64,000 bases of DNA, taken from contig NZ_MPNT01000012.1 in NCBI RefSeq assembly GCF_001907675.1, positions 62,001-126,000 on the forward strand, written 5' to 3'. The stretch comes from Mycobacterium paraffinicum (lineage in GTDB: Bacteria > Actinomycetota > Actinomycetes > Mycobacteriales > Mycobacteriaceae). A model generated the notes under the pieces. The model was not told where the DNA came from and did no database searches. It worked only from the letters and a program-made list of their open reading frames with translations. Positions 8,718 through 16,691 of this stretch are shown one piece after another. Every line of letters starts with the position of its first letter. Position 1 is the first letter of the stretch. The position numbers and the translations under genes were made by a program.

Positions 8718-9496
8718 TCGAGCAGACCGACTTCGCCGCCATCGAGTTCCAGGTAAGCGACCACGTCGCCACCGTGGCGCTCAACCGGCCGGAGCGACTG
8801 AACAGCTTCACCGAACAAATGGCCGCCGAACTCGCCAGAGTCTGGGCCCGAGTCCGCGACGACGAGGACATCCGGGTCGCGGTGCTGTGCGCGAACGGCG
8901 AACGCGCCTTCTGCACCGGCATCGACGTGACCGAAGGCACCTGGTGGAAACACCGACCGATCTTCAACCAGGAAGACCCCGGCGAATTACTGGGACCCAA
9001 GGCGCACAAGGTCTGGAAGCCGGTGATCGCGGCACTGCACGGCATCGTGGCCGGCGGAGCCATGTACTTCGTCAATGAGTGCGACTTCTCGATCTGCAGC
9101 GAGACGGCCACGTTCTTCGACCCCCATGCCAACGCCGGCATTGTCTCGGCGTTGGAGCCAATGGGCATGCTGGCCCTCGGCGTGCCCTACGGCGAGGTGA
9201 TGCGGTGGGCCTTACTGGGCAGTGAGGAGCGCATGTCCGCGCAGACCGCCCTGCGCATCGGGCTGGTCACCGAGGTGGTCCCCGACGATCGACTACGCGC
9301 CCGCGCTTTCGAACTGGCCGCTGAAATCGCTGCGCGCAGACCTAATGGTGTCCAGGGCACCGTGCGTGCGATGTGGGAAGCCCGCGATCTGACCCCGAGT
9401 GTGGCTGCCCGACATGGCAAGTTCTACACCGACCTCGGCAACGCCGGCGCCACCCCGGACTCGTTGAACAACAAGAAGAAACCCCGAACCCGGTGA
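8714..9496 (+). CDS. Enoyl-CoA hydratase/isomerase (crotonase family)
   Basis: A 260-residue crotonase. The oxyanion-hole segments are AFCTGIDVTEG and GIVAGGAMYFVNECDFSI. In the classical hydratase the second block carries a catalytic Glu, and here the position reads ECDFSICSETATFFDPHANAG, so details may differ from standard hydration. The GTG start overlaps the ligase stop by 4 bases. Probable role: a hydration, isomerisation or C-C cleavage step on the CoA ester made by the ligase. Confidence 0.88.
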   Translation: MIEQTDFAAIEFQVSDHVATVALNRPERLNSFTEQMAAELARVWARVRDDEDIRVAVLCANGERAFCTGIDVTEGTWWKHRPIFNQEDPGELLGPKAHKVWKPVIAALHGIVAGGAMYFVNECDFSICSETATFFDPHANAGIVSALEPMGMLALGVPYGEVMRWALLGSEERMSAQTALRIGLVTEVVPDDRLRARAFELAAEIAARRPNGVQGTVRAMWEARDLTPSVAARHGKFYTDLGNAGATPDSLNNKKKPRTR

Positions 9497-9506
9497 GGAA
9501 GGGCCG

Positions 9507-10997
9507 ATGACCGACATAGCGATCGAGCAGCTGGTCCATTTCGACCTGCTCATCGGGGGCGAATCATCCTCCGCCGCAACGGGAGCGACCTACGACAGCG
9601 TCGACCCCTTCACGGGCAGACCCTGGGCGCGGGTACCCGACGGTGGGGCCGCCGACGTGGACCGCGCGGTCGCCGCGGCCCGGGCTGCGCTGAACGGACC
9701 GTGGGGTGCGCTCACCGCCACCGCCCGCGGCAAGCTGCTCCTTCGTCTCGGCGAAATCATCGCGCGCGAGGCCGAGCAGCTCGCCGAACTCGAGGTGCGC
9801 GACGGCGGCAAGCTGGTTCGCGAAATGGTCGGCCAGATGCGGTCGCTGCCGGACTACTACTCCTACTACGGCGGGCTGGCCGACAAGCTGCAGGGCGACG
9901 TCATACCGGTCGACAAGCCCAACTACTTCGTATACACCCGCCACGAACCCGTCGGCGTGGTCGGCGCGATCACACCCTGGAATTCGCCGCTGCTGCTACT
10001 GACCTGGAAATTGGCCGCCGGTCTGGCCGCGGGTTGCACCTTCGTCGTCAAGCCCAGCGACCACACCCCGACATCGACGCTCGCGTTCGCAAAATTGTTC
10101 GCCGAAGCAGGATTTCCGCCGGGCGTCATCAACGTCGTCACCGGCTGGGGCCCGGAGACCGGTGCCGCGCTCGCGTCGCACCCGGGTGTCGACAAGATCG
10201 CGTTCACTGGATCGACGGCTACCGGCATTCAGGTGGGCAAGGCCGCGATCGAGAACATGACGCGGTTTTCCCTCGAACTCGGCGGCAAGTCGGCGCAGGT
10301 GGTGTTCGACGATGCCGACCTCGACGCCGCGGCCAACGGGGTGATTGCCGGCGTGTTCGCCGCCACCGGCCAGACGTGTCTGGCGGGCTCACGGCTGCTG
10401 GTCGCTGAGAGCGTCGCCGATGCTCTGGTGGACAAGATCGTCGCCAGGGCGGCGACCATCAAACTGGGTGACCCGAAGGATCCGGCGACAGAGATGGGTC
10501 CGGTGTCCAATCAGCCACAGTACGAGAAGGTGCTGTCGCACTTCGCTTCTGCCCGTGAGCAGGGAGCGACCGTCGCCTACGGCGGTGAGCCGGCCACCGA
10601 CCTGGGCGGTTTCTTCGTCAAGCCGACGGTGCTGACCGGTGTCCACCCGTCGATGCGGGCCGTCGCCGAGGAGATCTTCGGACCGGTGCTGGCGGTGATG
10701 ACCTTCGCCGACGAGGACGAGGCCGTCGCCGCTGCCAATAGCACCGAGTTCGGATTGGCCGCGGCGGTGTGGACCAAGGACGTCCACCGGGCGCACCGGG
10801 TAGCGGCCAAGCTGCGCGCCGGCACGGTGTGGGTCAACGCCTACCGCGTTGTCGCGCCGCATGTTCCGTTCGGCGGCACCGGCTACAGCGGCATCGGGCG
10901 GGAGAACGGCATCGACGCCGTCAAGGACTTCACCGAGACCAAGGCGATATGGGTAGAACTGTCGGGCGCCACCCGCGACCCATTCACACTCGGCTGA
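9507..10997 (+). CDS. NAD(P)-dependent aldehyde dehydrogenase
   Basis: A 496-residue ALDH of normal length. Catalytic Cys291 lies in TGQTCLAGSR and the general base Glu257 in SLELGGKSAQ; the cofactor loop is FTGSTATG. It oxidises an aldehyde to the acid, for example an aromatic or terpenoid aldehyde, or the aldehyde released by the retro-aldol or aldolase steps. It sits 10 bp after the crotonase in the same operon. Confidence 0.93.
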   Translation: MTDIAIEQLVHFDLLIGGESSSAATGATYDSVDPFTGRPWARVPDGGAADVDRAVAAARAALNGPWGALTATARGKLLLRLGEIIAREAEQLAELEVRDGGKLVREMVGQMRSLPDYYSYYGGLADKLQGDVIPVDKPNYFVYTRHEPVGVVGAITPWNSPLLLLTWKLAAGLAAGCTFVVKPSDHTPTSTLAFAKLFAEAGFPPGVINVVTGWGPETGAALASHPGVDKIAFTGSTATGIQVGKAAIENMTRFSLELGGKSAQVVFDDADLDAAANGVIAGVFAATGQTCLAGSRLLVAESVADALVDKIVARAATIKLGDPKDPATEMGPVSNQPQYEKVLSHFASAREQGATVAYGGEPATDLGGFFVKPTVLTGVHPSMRAVAEEIFGPVLAVMTFADEDEAVAAANSTEFGLAAAVWTKDVHRAHRVAAKLRAGTVWVNAYRVVAPHVPFGGTGYSGIGRENGIDAVKDFTETKAIWVELSGATRDPFTLG

Positions 10998-11024
10998 CCA
11001 ATCCACTCGACAAGGAGAACAGAC

Positions 11025-11615
11025 ATGACACTCGACCTGGGGGCCGCCGACAAGGTGCTGGCCGGACTGCGGCCGTTTCCGGTGGCGGTCACCACGATTG
11101 ACGACGGCTTCGCCAATGGGTTGATCTCGCTGTCTGCGGGCTCGGCCAGCATCGTGCCGGAACTGCCACGCGCCACTGTCAGCCTGACCAAATACAACAA
11201 ATCGCACGACATGCTGGTCAACTCCAGCGTCTTCGTGATGCACATGCTCTCGGCCGGACCGGACGAGATCGACAAGTCGATGGAGATCCTGATGACCCTC
11301 GGCGGCAGTTCGGGCCGCGACGGCGACAAGATGTCGAACTTGCGAACCAAACCGGGCGTCACGGGTGCGCCGATCCTGCTCGACGCACACAGCTACGTCG
11401 AGTGCCGCATCACCGGGTCGTTGGACAACGATGAGAACACCATCTTCGTCGGAGACGTCGTGGCTGCGGAGGTGTTCAGCACCGCGCAACGGCTGCGGAT
11501 CGGTGAAGCGTGGGGCAAGCTGCCACACGAGTGGATAGACCAGTACGAGGCGAACCACGAGCCCCAGCTGCAGAGTGCACGCGACCTGCGGGCGGCAGCA
11601 GCGGCGCGGGTCTGA
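11025..11615 (+). CDS. Flavin-reductase-like (FMN-binding split-barrel) protein
   Basis: A 196-residue protein of the flavin reductase-like domain family. It opens VLAGLRPFPVAVTTIDDGFANGL and has the VECRITGSLDNDENTIFVGD segment usual for the split barrel. Such proteins supply reduced flavin to a monooxygenase or act as flavin oxidoreductases. The luciferase-like gene two genes downstream is a possible partner. The start is ATG after AAGGAGAAC. Function beyond the fold is inferred. Confidence 0.78.
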   Translation: MTLDLGAADKVLAGLRPFPVAVTTIDDGFANGLISLSAGSASIVPELPRATVSLTKYNKSHDMLVNSSVFVMHMLSAGPDEIDKSMEILMTLGGSSGRDGDKMSNLRTKPGVTGAPILLDAHSYVECRITGSLDNDENTIFVGDVVAAEVFSTAQRLRIGEAWGKLPHEWIDQYEANHEPQLQSARDLRAAAAARV

Positions 11616-12778
11616 TGGCCGAAGAGCCTTCTGGCGCATGGCAGCTGCCCGAAGAGCTGGTGATGTTGCGCGACACCGTGCGGCGGTTCATGGCTACCCA
11701 GGTGCATCCGCTCGAAGAGAAGCTGGACCATGACGCGGTCGGATTACCTCGCGAACAACTCGTGCAGTTGCAGGCGAAAGCGAGGGAGCTCGGACTGTGG
11801 GCGCTGCAGACGCCGGCCGAGTACGGCGGCGCCGGGCTCAGCGTGCTCGGCCAAGTCGTGGTCGCCGAAGAAGCCGCGAAATGCCATATGGGAGCGTTCT
11901 TTCCGGCCCTCGGTGCGTTCGGTGGCAACCCACCCAACATCATGTTCAAGGCATCGCCCGAGCAGTTCGAGAAGTACGCCAAACCTGTCATCGACGGCGT
12001 CATGTCCAAGGCGTACACCGCAATCACCGAGGCCTCCGGGGGATCTGACCCGGCGCGGGCGATCAAGCTCAGAGCGACGCGCGACAACGGCGGCTATGTG
12101 CTCAACGGCGCCAAGATGTGGATTTCGCATGCCCCGCATGCCGACTGGGGGGTGGTGTACGCCCGCACCGGCGAGGGGCGACAGGGGATCTCGGCATTCA
12201 TTGTCGAAAAGGACACTCCTGGTGTCTCGTTCAACCGCATCCCTGTGATGGCGTCCTTCGCCCCCTACGAGCTGCACTTCGACAATGTTAGGGTCCCGGC
12301 CGAGCAACTGATCGGTGTTGAGGGACAGGGCTTTTCGTTGGCCACCGAGTTCCTGGTGCACGGCCGTATCGTGTACGGGGCCGGGCCGATCGGCATCGCG
12401 CAGAGCGCACTGGACATGACCTGCCAGTGGGCCAAGGACCGGGATGTTTTCGGCGGCAGACTCGCTGACAAGCAGGGCGTCAAGTGGATGCTTGCGGACA
12501 GTGAGGTAGACCTGCGGGCCGCCCGGCTGCTGATCTACCAAGCTGCGTGGAACGCCGACCTCGGACGCGACGTCCGGGTAGACGCCTCGGCGGCCAAGTT
12601 GTTCGCCACCGAGGCCGCCTACCGAGTTCTGGACCGCTGCATCCAGATTCACGGTGCACTGGGAATCTCCACCGAACTGCCGCTGGAACGATGGTTTCGC
12701 GACCTGCGGGTCAAGCGGCTCGGCGAAGGCGCCACCGAGGTGCAGCGTGAGATCGTCGCCCGATCGCTGGTGCGGTAG
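11615..12778 (+). CDS. Acyl-CoA dehydrogenase
   Basis: A 387-residue ACAD. Start ATG 11615 overlaps the previous stop (TGATG); the in-frame sequence back to 11510 lies inside the flavin-reductase gene. Visible are TAITEASGGSDP (FAD/substrate loop), GYVLNGAKMWIS, QIHGALGISTELPLERWFRD and the C-terminal EGATEVQREIVARSL. It introduces the alpha,beta double bond into an acyl-CoA. Its operon position suggests a branched or aromatic side-chain acyl-CoA. Confidence 0.93.
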   Translation: MAEEPSGAWQLPEELVMLRDTVRRFMATQVHPLEEKLDHDAVGLPREQLVQLQAKARELGLWALQTPAEYGGAGLSVLGQVVVAEEAAKCHMGAFFPALGAFGGNPPNIMFKASPEQFEKYAKPVIDGVMSKAYTAITEASGGSDPARAIKLRATRDNGGYVLNGAKMWISHAPHADWGVVYARTGEGRQGISAFIVEKDTPGVSFNRIPVMASFAPYELHFDNVRVPAEQLIGVEGQGFSLATEFLVHGRIVYGAGPIGIAQSALDMTCQWAKDRDVFGGRLADKQGVKWMLADSEVDLRAARLLIYQAAWNADLGRDVRVDASAAKLFATEAAYRVLDRCIQIHGALGISTELPLERWFRDLRVKRLGEGATEVQREIVARSLVR

Positions 12779-12807
12779 CGGGCCGAACAAGGAGTCGGAG
12801 GGACGAA

Positions 12808-13719
12808 GTGCGCTACAACCTGATGTTCCCGATGCGGGCCGTCAAACACTGGAGCCGCTGGTGTGAGGGCGCCGGCATCGGTGATGTCGCGCGGTTAGTG
12901 GAAGATGCCGGCTTCGACGGCTTTTCGATGTCCGAACACCCCTATCCCGACCGGGACTGGCTGGCTCGCGGCGGGCACCACGCTTTCGACCCGTTCGTGT
13001 CGCTGAGCTTCGCGGCTGCCGCCACCACCCGCATCCGACTGATGACCTACATCCTGGTGTCGGGTTATCGCAGCCCCTTTCTGACGGCGAAGGCCGCAGC
13101 GAGCTTCGATCTGCTCTCCGGGGGTCGGTTCACACTCGGCACTGGCGCGGGCTACCTCAAGACCGAATTCGAGGCCTTGGGCGCTGATTTCGACCGGCGC
13201 GGCGTGCTGCTCGACGAGGCGATCGCGGCGTGGAAGGCGACCTGGACCGGCGTCGAGCACGACGGACCGGCCTTCGGAGTGAGCGGTCACGTCGCGTTAC
13301 CGCCGCCGCTGACCACGGGCGGTCCGCCGATCTGGATCGGTGGCAACGGCGCAGCTGCACAGCGGCGCGCCGTCGAGATCGCCGACGGCTGGATGCCGAT
13401 GGCGGCATCGGGCGAGATGGCCGCGATCACCCGTTCCCGCCCACTCGAGGACATCGACACGCTCGGCGAGTGGGTCGCAAGAGTGAACAAGCGACGGGCC
13501 GAGGCGGGTCGCAGCGCTGCCGACGTCGCCTTCGTCCCGTTCGAAGCAGGCCTGCTTGCGAGCGGCGACTGCGAGACCTTCTGCGCTGCAGTGCAACCAC
13601 GGCTCGAGGCCTACGCTGAGGCCGGCGTTACGTGGATCACCATCGAGCCGGCCAGCAGGAGCTTCACCGACTTTCGTACCGACATCGACATGCTGAGCTC
13701 TCAGCTGATTCACCGATGA
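12808..13719 (+). CDS. Luciferase-like (LLM class, probably F420-dependent) oxidoreductase
   Basis: A 303-residue TIM-barrel protein of the bacterial luciferase/F420-dependent family. It shows GFDGFSMSEHPYPDRDW, ATTRIRLMTYILV, LSGGRFTLGTGAGYLKTEF and PPIWIGGNGAAAQRRAVE. Mycobacterial members mostly use coenzyme F420 but FMN cannot be excluded. Start is GTG after GGAGGGACGAA. A two-component monooxygenase with the nearby flavin-reductase-like protein is possible but unproven. Confidence 0.86.
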   Translation: MRYNLMFPMRAVKHWSRWCEGAGIGDVARLVEDAGFDGFSMSEHPYPDRDWLARGGHHAFDPFVSLSFAAAATTRIRLMTYILVSGYRSPFLTAKAAASFDLLSGGRFTLGTGAGYLKTEFEALGADFDRRGVLLDEAIAAWKATWTGVEHDGPAFGVSGHVALPPPLTTGGPPIWIGGNGAAAQRRAVEIADGWMPMAASGEMAAITRSRPLEDIDTLGEWVARVNKRRAEAGRSAADVAFVPFEAGLLASGDCETFCAAVQPRLEAYAEAGVTWITIEPASRSFTDFRTDIDMLSSQLIHR

Positions 13720-14468
13720 CCGGCCGCGACAGGTCGCTGCCCGACCTCGTGCTCGTCCACGGCGGCGAACACGCCGGTGACTGCTGGCATCTCGTCATCA
13801 ACGAAATATGTTGCCGCGAGCCGGGCCTGCGGACTCTTGCAGTGGATCTGCCTGGTCACGGGAACAAGGCCGGCGACCTGGCCACCGTCACGATCGCTGA
13901 CTGGGTCGACTCTGTCGTCGCCGACATCGAAAACGCTGGTCTCGGTGACATCGTGATCGTCGGCCACTCGATGGCGGGCGTGACGGTGCCCGGCGTCGTC
14001 AGCAAGCTCGGTTCATCGCGGGTCCGAGAGATGATCCTCGCGACGGCATTTGTACCGCCTCAGGGTTCGGCCATCGCGGACACCCTCGGCGGCCCGCTGG
14101 CGATCTTCGCCCGGCGCGCCGCCCGGATCGGCAGACCCATGAAGATTCCGGCACCGGCGGCGCGGTGGGCATTCTGCAACGGGATGACCCCGGCGCAGCG
14201 CCGGCTGACGATGTCGAAGCTGCACGCTGAGTCGGCGCGGATACCCGCGGAGCCGGTCGACCGCAGCGGACTACCGACCGACGTGCCACGCACCTGGATA
14301 TTGACCACCCGTGACCGCGCCTTATCGGTAGCCTCTCAGCACGCGAGCATCGCCGCGCTCGGCGGCGTGGAAACCGTCATACCCGTCGACGCCTGCCACG
14401 AGGTGATGTTCAGCCATCCGGCACGATTGGCCGAGATACTCATCGAGCGATGCCGGTTAAGGGGCTAG
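13716..14468 (+). CDS. Alpha/beta hydrolase
   Basis: A 250-residue alpha/beta hydrolase. The start is LVLVHGGEHAGDCWHLV, the nucleophile elbow is VGHSMAGVT (Ser), and the C-terminal His is in DACHEVMFSHPARLAE. The ATG overlaps the stop of the luciferase-like gene (ATGA). An esterase or thioesterase acting on an operon intermediate is possible. The substrate cannot be read from the sequence. Confidence 0.85.
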   Translation: MTGRDRSLPDLVLVHGGEHAGDCWHLVINEICCREPGLRTLAVDLPGHGNKAGDLATVTIADWVDSVVADIENAGLGDIVIVGHSMAGVTVPGVVSKLGSSRVREMILATAFVPPQGSAIADTLGGPLAIFARRAARIGRPMKIPAPAARWAFCNGMTPAQRRLTMSKLHAESARIPAEPVDRSGLPTDVPRTWILTTRDRALSVASQHASIAALGGVETVIPVDACHEVMFSHPARLAEILIERCRLRG

Positions 14469-14559
14469 AGATCAGGTCACAGACTCATCGACGAATCAAT
14501 CCGACCCAGCACCGACGTGCTTCTTCATCACCGACGGGAAAGGCTACCTCCCAACCCTT

Positions 14560-15324
14560 TTGGCACGAGGGCCGTGGGGTCCGTCGATCAGTGGTAACTA
14601 CATCGGCGGGATGCTGGGGCGAGCGGTGGAGCGGGAAGTCGACGACGCCGGCCTGCAGCCTGCGCGGCTGACGGTGGATCTGCTCAGGCCAGTGGCGCTG
14701 CAGCCCTTACAGATGCACGCTTCGGTGGTGCGTGACGGCCGCCGCCTCCGACTGGTCGACGCGACCATGACTCAGGACGACGTGATGGTGGCCCGGGCCA
14801 GCGCACTGTTCCTCCGCCGCAGCGAGCATGCCGCCGACACGGTGTGGACGTCACCCGTCACAATGCCCGCAGTGCCGGCGGAGCCCGCCGTGCTGGCCGG
14901 CGACGTTCCCATGGTGTTTCACTCCTTCGGCCGGGACCCGGTCGCGGGCAGTCCGGGTGTCGGGGTCAAAGAGTGGCGACACCATGGGCAGAAATTCGCG
15001 TGGATGCGCGAGACGAAGTTCCTTGTCGACGACGAGCCACTGTCGCCTTTCACTCGCGCCGTCATGGCTGCTGACGTCACCAGCTCGTTAACCCATTGGG
15101 GCACTGAAGGATTGCAGTTCATCAACGCCGACTACACGGTGACGCTCAGCCGCTTGCCGCAAGGTGTCTACATCGGATTGGCTTCGCTCACGCACTACAG
15201 CCACGCCGGGGTCGCCACCGGCGTGGCAACCCTTTTCGACGAAACCGGACCTATTGGCAGCGGCATGGCAACGGCGTTGGCGAACCCGGGATTCACGCCG
15301 CCACCGTCGATAGTCGTGACCTGA
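14560..15324 (+). CDS. TesB-like acyl-CoA thioesterase family protein; start codon doubtful
   Basis: A 254-residue double-hotdog protein from the first usable start (TTG 14560). It has LARGPWGPSISGNYIGGMLG, the mid-domain HGQKFAWMRETKFLVDDE and a C-terminal SLTHYSHAGVATGVATLFDE. The family signature clearly begins earlier: codons from about 14518 read CFFITDGKGYLPT in frame, yet no ATG, GTG or TTG occurs between the stop at 14458-14460 and 14560. A GTC at 14476, followed by T-D-S-S-T, sits where a GTG or ATG start would be expected. It closes the plus-strand operon and is convergent with the CoA-transferase. Confidence 0.75.
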   Translation: MARGPWGPSISGNYIGGMLGRAVEREVDDAGLQPARLTVDLLRPVALQPLQMHASVVRDGRRLRLVDATMTQDDVMVARASALFLRRSEHAADTVWTSPVTMPAVPAEPAVLAGDVPMVFHSFGRDPVAGSPGVGVKEWRHHGQKFAWMRETKFLVDDEPLSPFTRAVMAADVTSSLTHWGTEGLQFINADYTVTLSRLPQGVYIGLASLTHYSHAGVATGVATLFDETGPIGSGMATALANPGFTPPPSIVVT

Positions 15325-15330
15325 CAGCGC

Positions 15331-16560
15331 TCAGGTGATGGCGCCTTCAATTTTCAGCTCGATCAGGTCGTGGTCGTCCATGCCGAGTTCCCGCAGCACC
15401 TCGTCGGTATGTTCGGCGAACAGCGGTGCACGGGTGAGGTGGGCGGCGGCTTCGTCGAACTTCACCGGGTTGGCCACCAGCCGTTGCTGATTGCCCTGGG
15501 CGTCTTTGACGTCGGCGATGCGGCCGTTGGCGATCAACGACTCGTCCTGAGCGACCTCCCAGGCATCCTGGACCGCAGACCACTGGCCGTGGAGAAGGCT
15601 GAGCAGCCGCGTACAGTCATCGAAGGTTCGCGATCCGATCGCGTCGGCGAGCAACGCGGTGGCTTCATCGGCGTTGGCTGCCAACGACTCGAGCGAGGCG
15701 AATCGCTCGTCCACAGCGGCCGCGTCGAGTCCGAAGAGTCGGCAAACGGGGGTCCAGTAACGCGTGGGCTGAAGCATCGAGAGCTGAATGAAGCGACCGT
15801 CCGAGCACCGGTAGGCACCGGTGAGCGGGTTGCCCGGGGTTTGGGTCCGCTGGTCGATCTTGGGCAGCGGGCAGCCGTAGAGCATCGCGAGGTTGACGTT
15901 GGACTGATTGGCCCACGCCCCGACCGCCAACAAAGACACATCGATGACGGACGTTTGTCCCGTCATTTGTCGGCCGTAGAGCGCGGCGGCAACCGCGCCG
16001 GCGATGGTGATGCCGCCGATGTTGTCCCCGAATGCGCCCGCCGGCATTCCCGCGGGTACCTCGGATTCGGTCGACGTGACCCCGTCGGCGTTGCCGGCCC
16101 GCGCCCAAAACGCCGTTGCGTCGTGCGCGCCCGTCTCACGATCGGGCCCCTCGCTACCGAAGCCGCTGCCCGCGACATAGACGATCGACGGATTGATACG
16201 CCGTACCTCATCCAGGTCGATCCGTAATTTCGCTCTCGCCTGCGGCAACAGGTTTGTCAGGAAGACATCACTGCGCCGGACGAGCTCCTCGAACACCGGC
16301 CGAGTCTGCCTCAACGCCAGAGACATCCCGACACTGCGCTTGCCCCGGTTGGGGGCTTCGACCGTAGGCGAAAACGAAACTCCCGGTGCGGTCGCGGACC
16401 GACCGGCGACAGTGACGAGTCCCCTCTGTGCGTCCCCCGTCACTGGGTTCTCGATCTTGATGACATCGGCGCCCCAGTCGGCGAGGACCGCGCCAGCCGA
16501 AGGCACGAAGGTGAATTGCGCGACCTCGAGGACACGCACACCGGTCATCGGTTTTTGCAT
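15331..16560 (-). CDS. CaiB/BaiF (family III) CoA-transferase
   Basis: A 409-residue family III CoA-transferase starting MQKPMTGVRVLEVAQFTFVP. The catalytic Asp that forms the aspartyl-CoA anhydride is D179 in AFGDNIGGITIAG. A paralogue of exactly the same length, clearly similar throughout and ending in the same IELKI-x-GAIT, lies at 35463-36692. It is last in the minus-strand SDR/ALDH/Ldi/ligase run but has its own upstream motif at 16601. Likely role: CoA transfer to a terpenoid or related acid. An alpha-methylacyl-CoA racemase-like role is less likely because the transferase Asp is present. The open frame runs to 16680, but homology to the paralogue begins at 16560. Confidence 0.9.
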   Translation of the reverse strand: MQKPMTGVRVLEVAQFTFVPSAGAVLADWGADVIKIENPVTGDAQRGLVTVAGRSATAPGVSFSPTVEAPNRGKRSVGMSLALRQTRPVFEELVRRSDVFLTNLLPQARAKLRIDLDEVRRINPSIVYVAGSGFGSEGPDRETGAHDATAFWARAGNADGVTSTESEVPAGMPAGAFGDNIGGITIAGAVAAALYGRQMTGQTSVIDVSLLAVGAWANQSNVNLAMLYGCPLPKIDQRTQTPGNPLTGAYRCSDGRFIQLSMLQPTRYWTPVCRLFGLDAAAVDERFASLESLAANADEATALLADAIGSRTFDDCTRLLSLLHGQWSAVQDAWEVAQDESLIANGRIADVKDAQGNQQRLVANPVKFDEAAAHLTRAPLFAEHTDEVLRELGMDDHDLIELKIEGAIT

Positions 16561-16600
16561 CCGCTCACCTCTGTCCTGCTGGCGACGCTGCTTAGTGCCA

Positions 16601-16623
16601 ACATAGGTTACTAGGTAAGCAAT
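16601..16623. promoter_or_regulatory. ACATRGNTWACTWRGT motif, copy a
   Basis: ACATAGGTTACTAGGTAAGC lies 41 bp upstream of the CoA-transferase start. It matches five other copies in the window at the invariant positions A1, A3, T4, G6, A10, C11, G15 and T16. Proposed operator; not tested. Confidence 0.5.
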
Positions 16624-16691
16624 GTCGAGGTCATCTCTCAACGGGTTGTCTCCAGCTGGAGATTTGCCCGACGAAGGCACCTACAGGGATG

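Noticed and set aside
10389..11639. A 416-codon minus-strand open frame
   Set aside because: It spans parts of two well-supported plus-strand genes and shows no recognisable domain.
11744..12790. A 348-codon minus-strand open frame
   Set aside because: Antisense to a clear acyl-CoA dehydrogenase.
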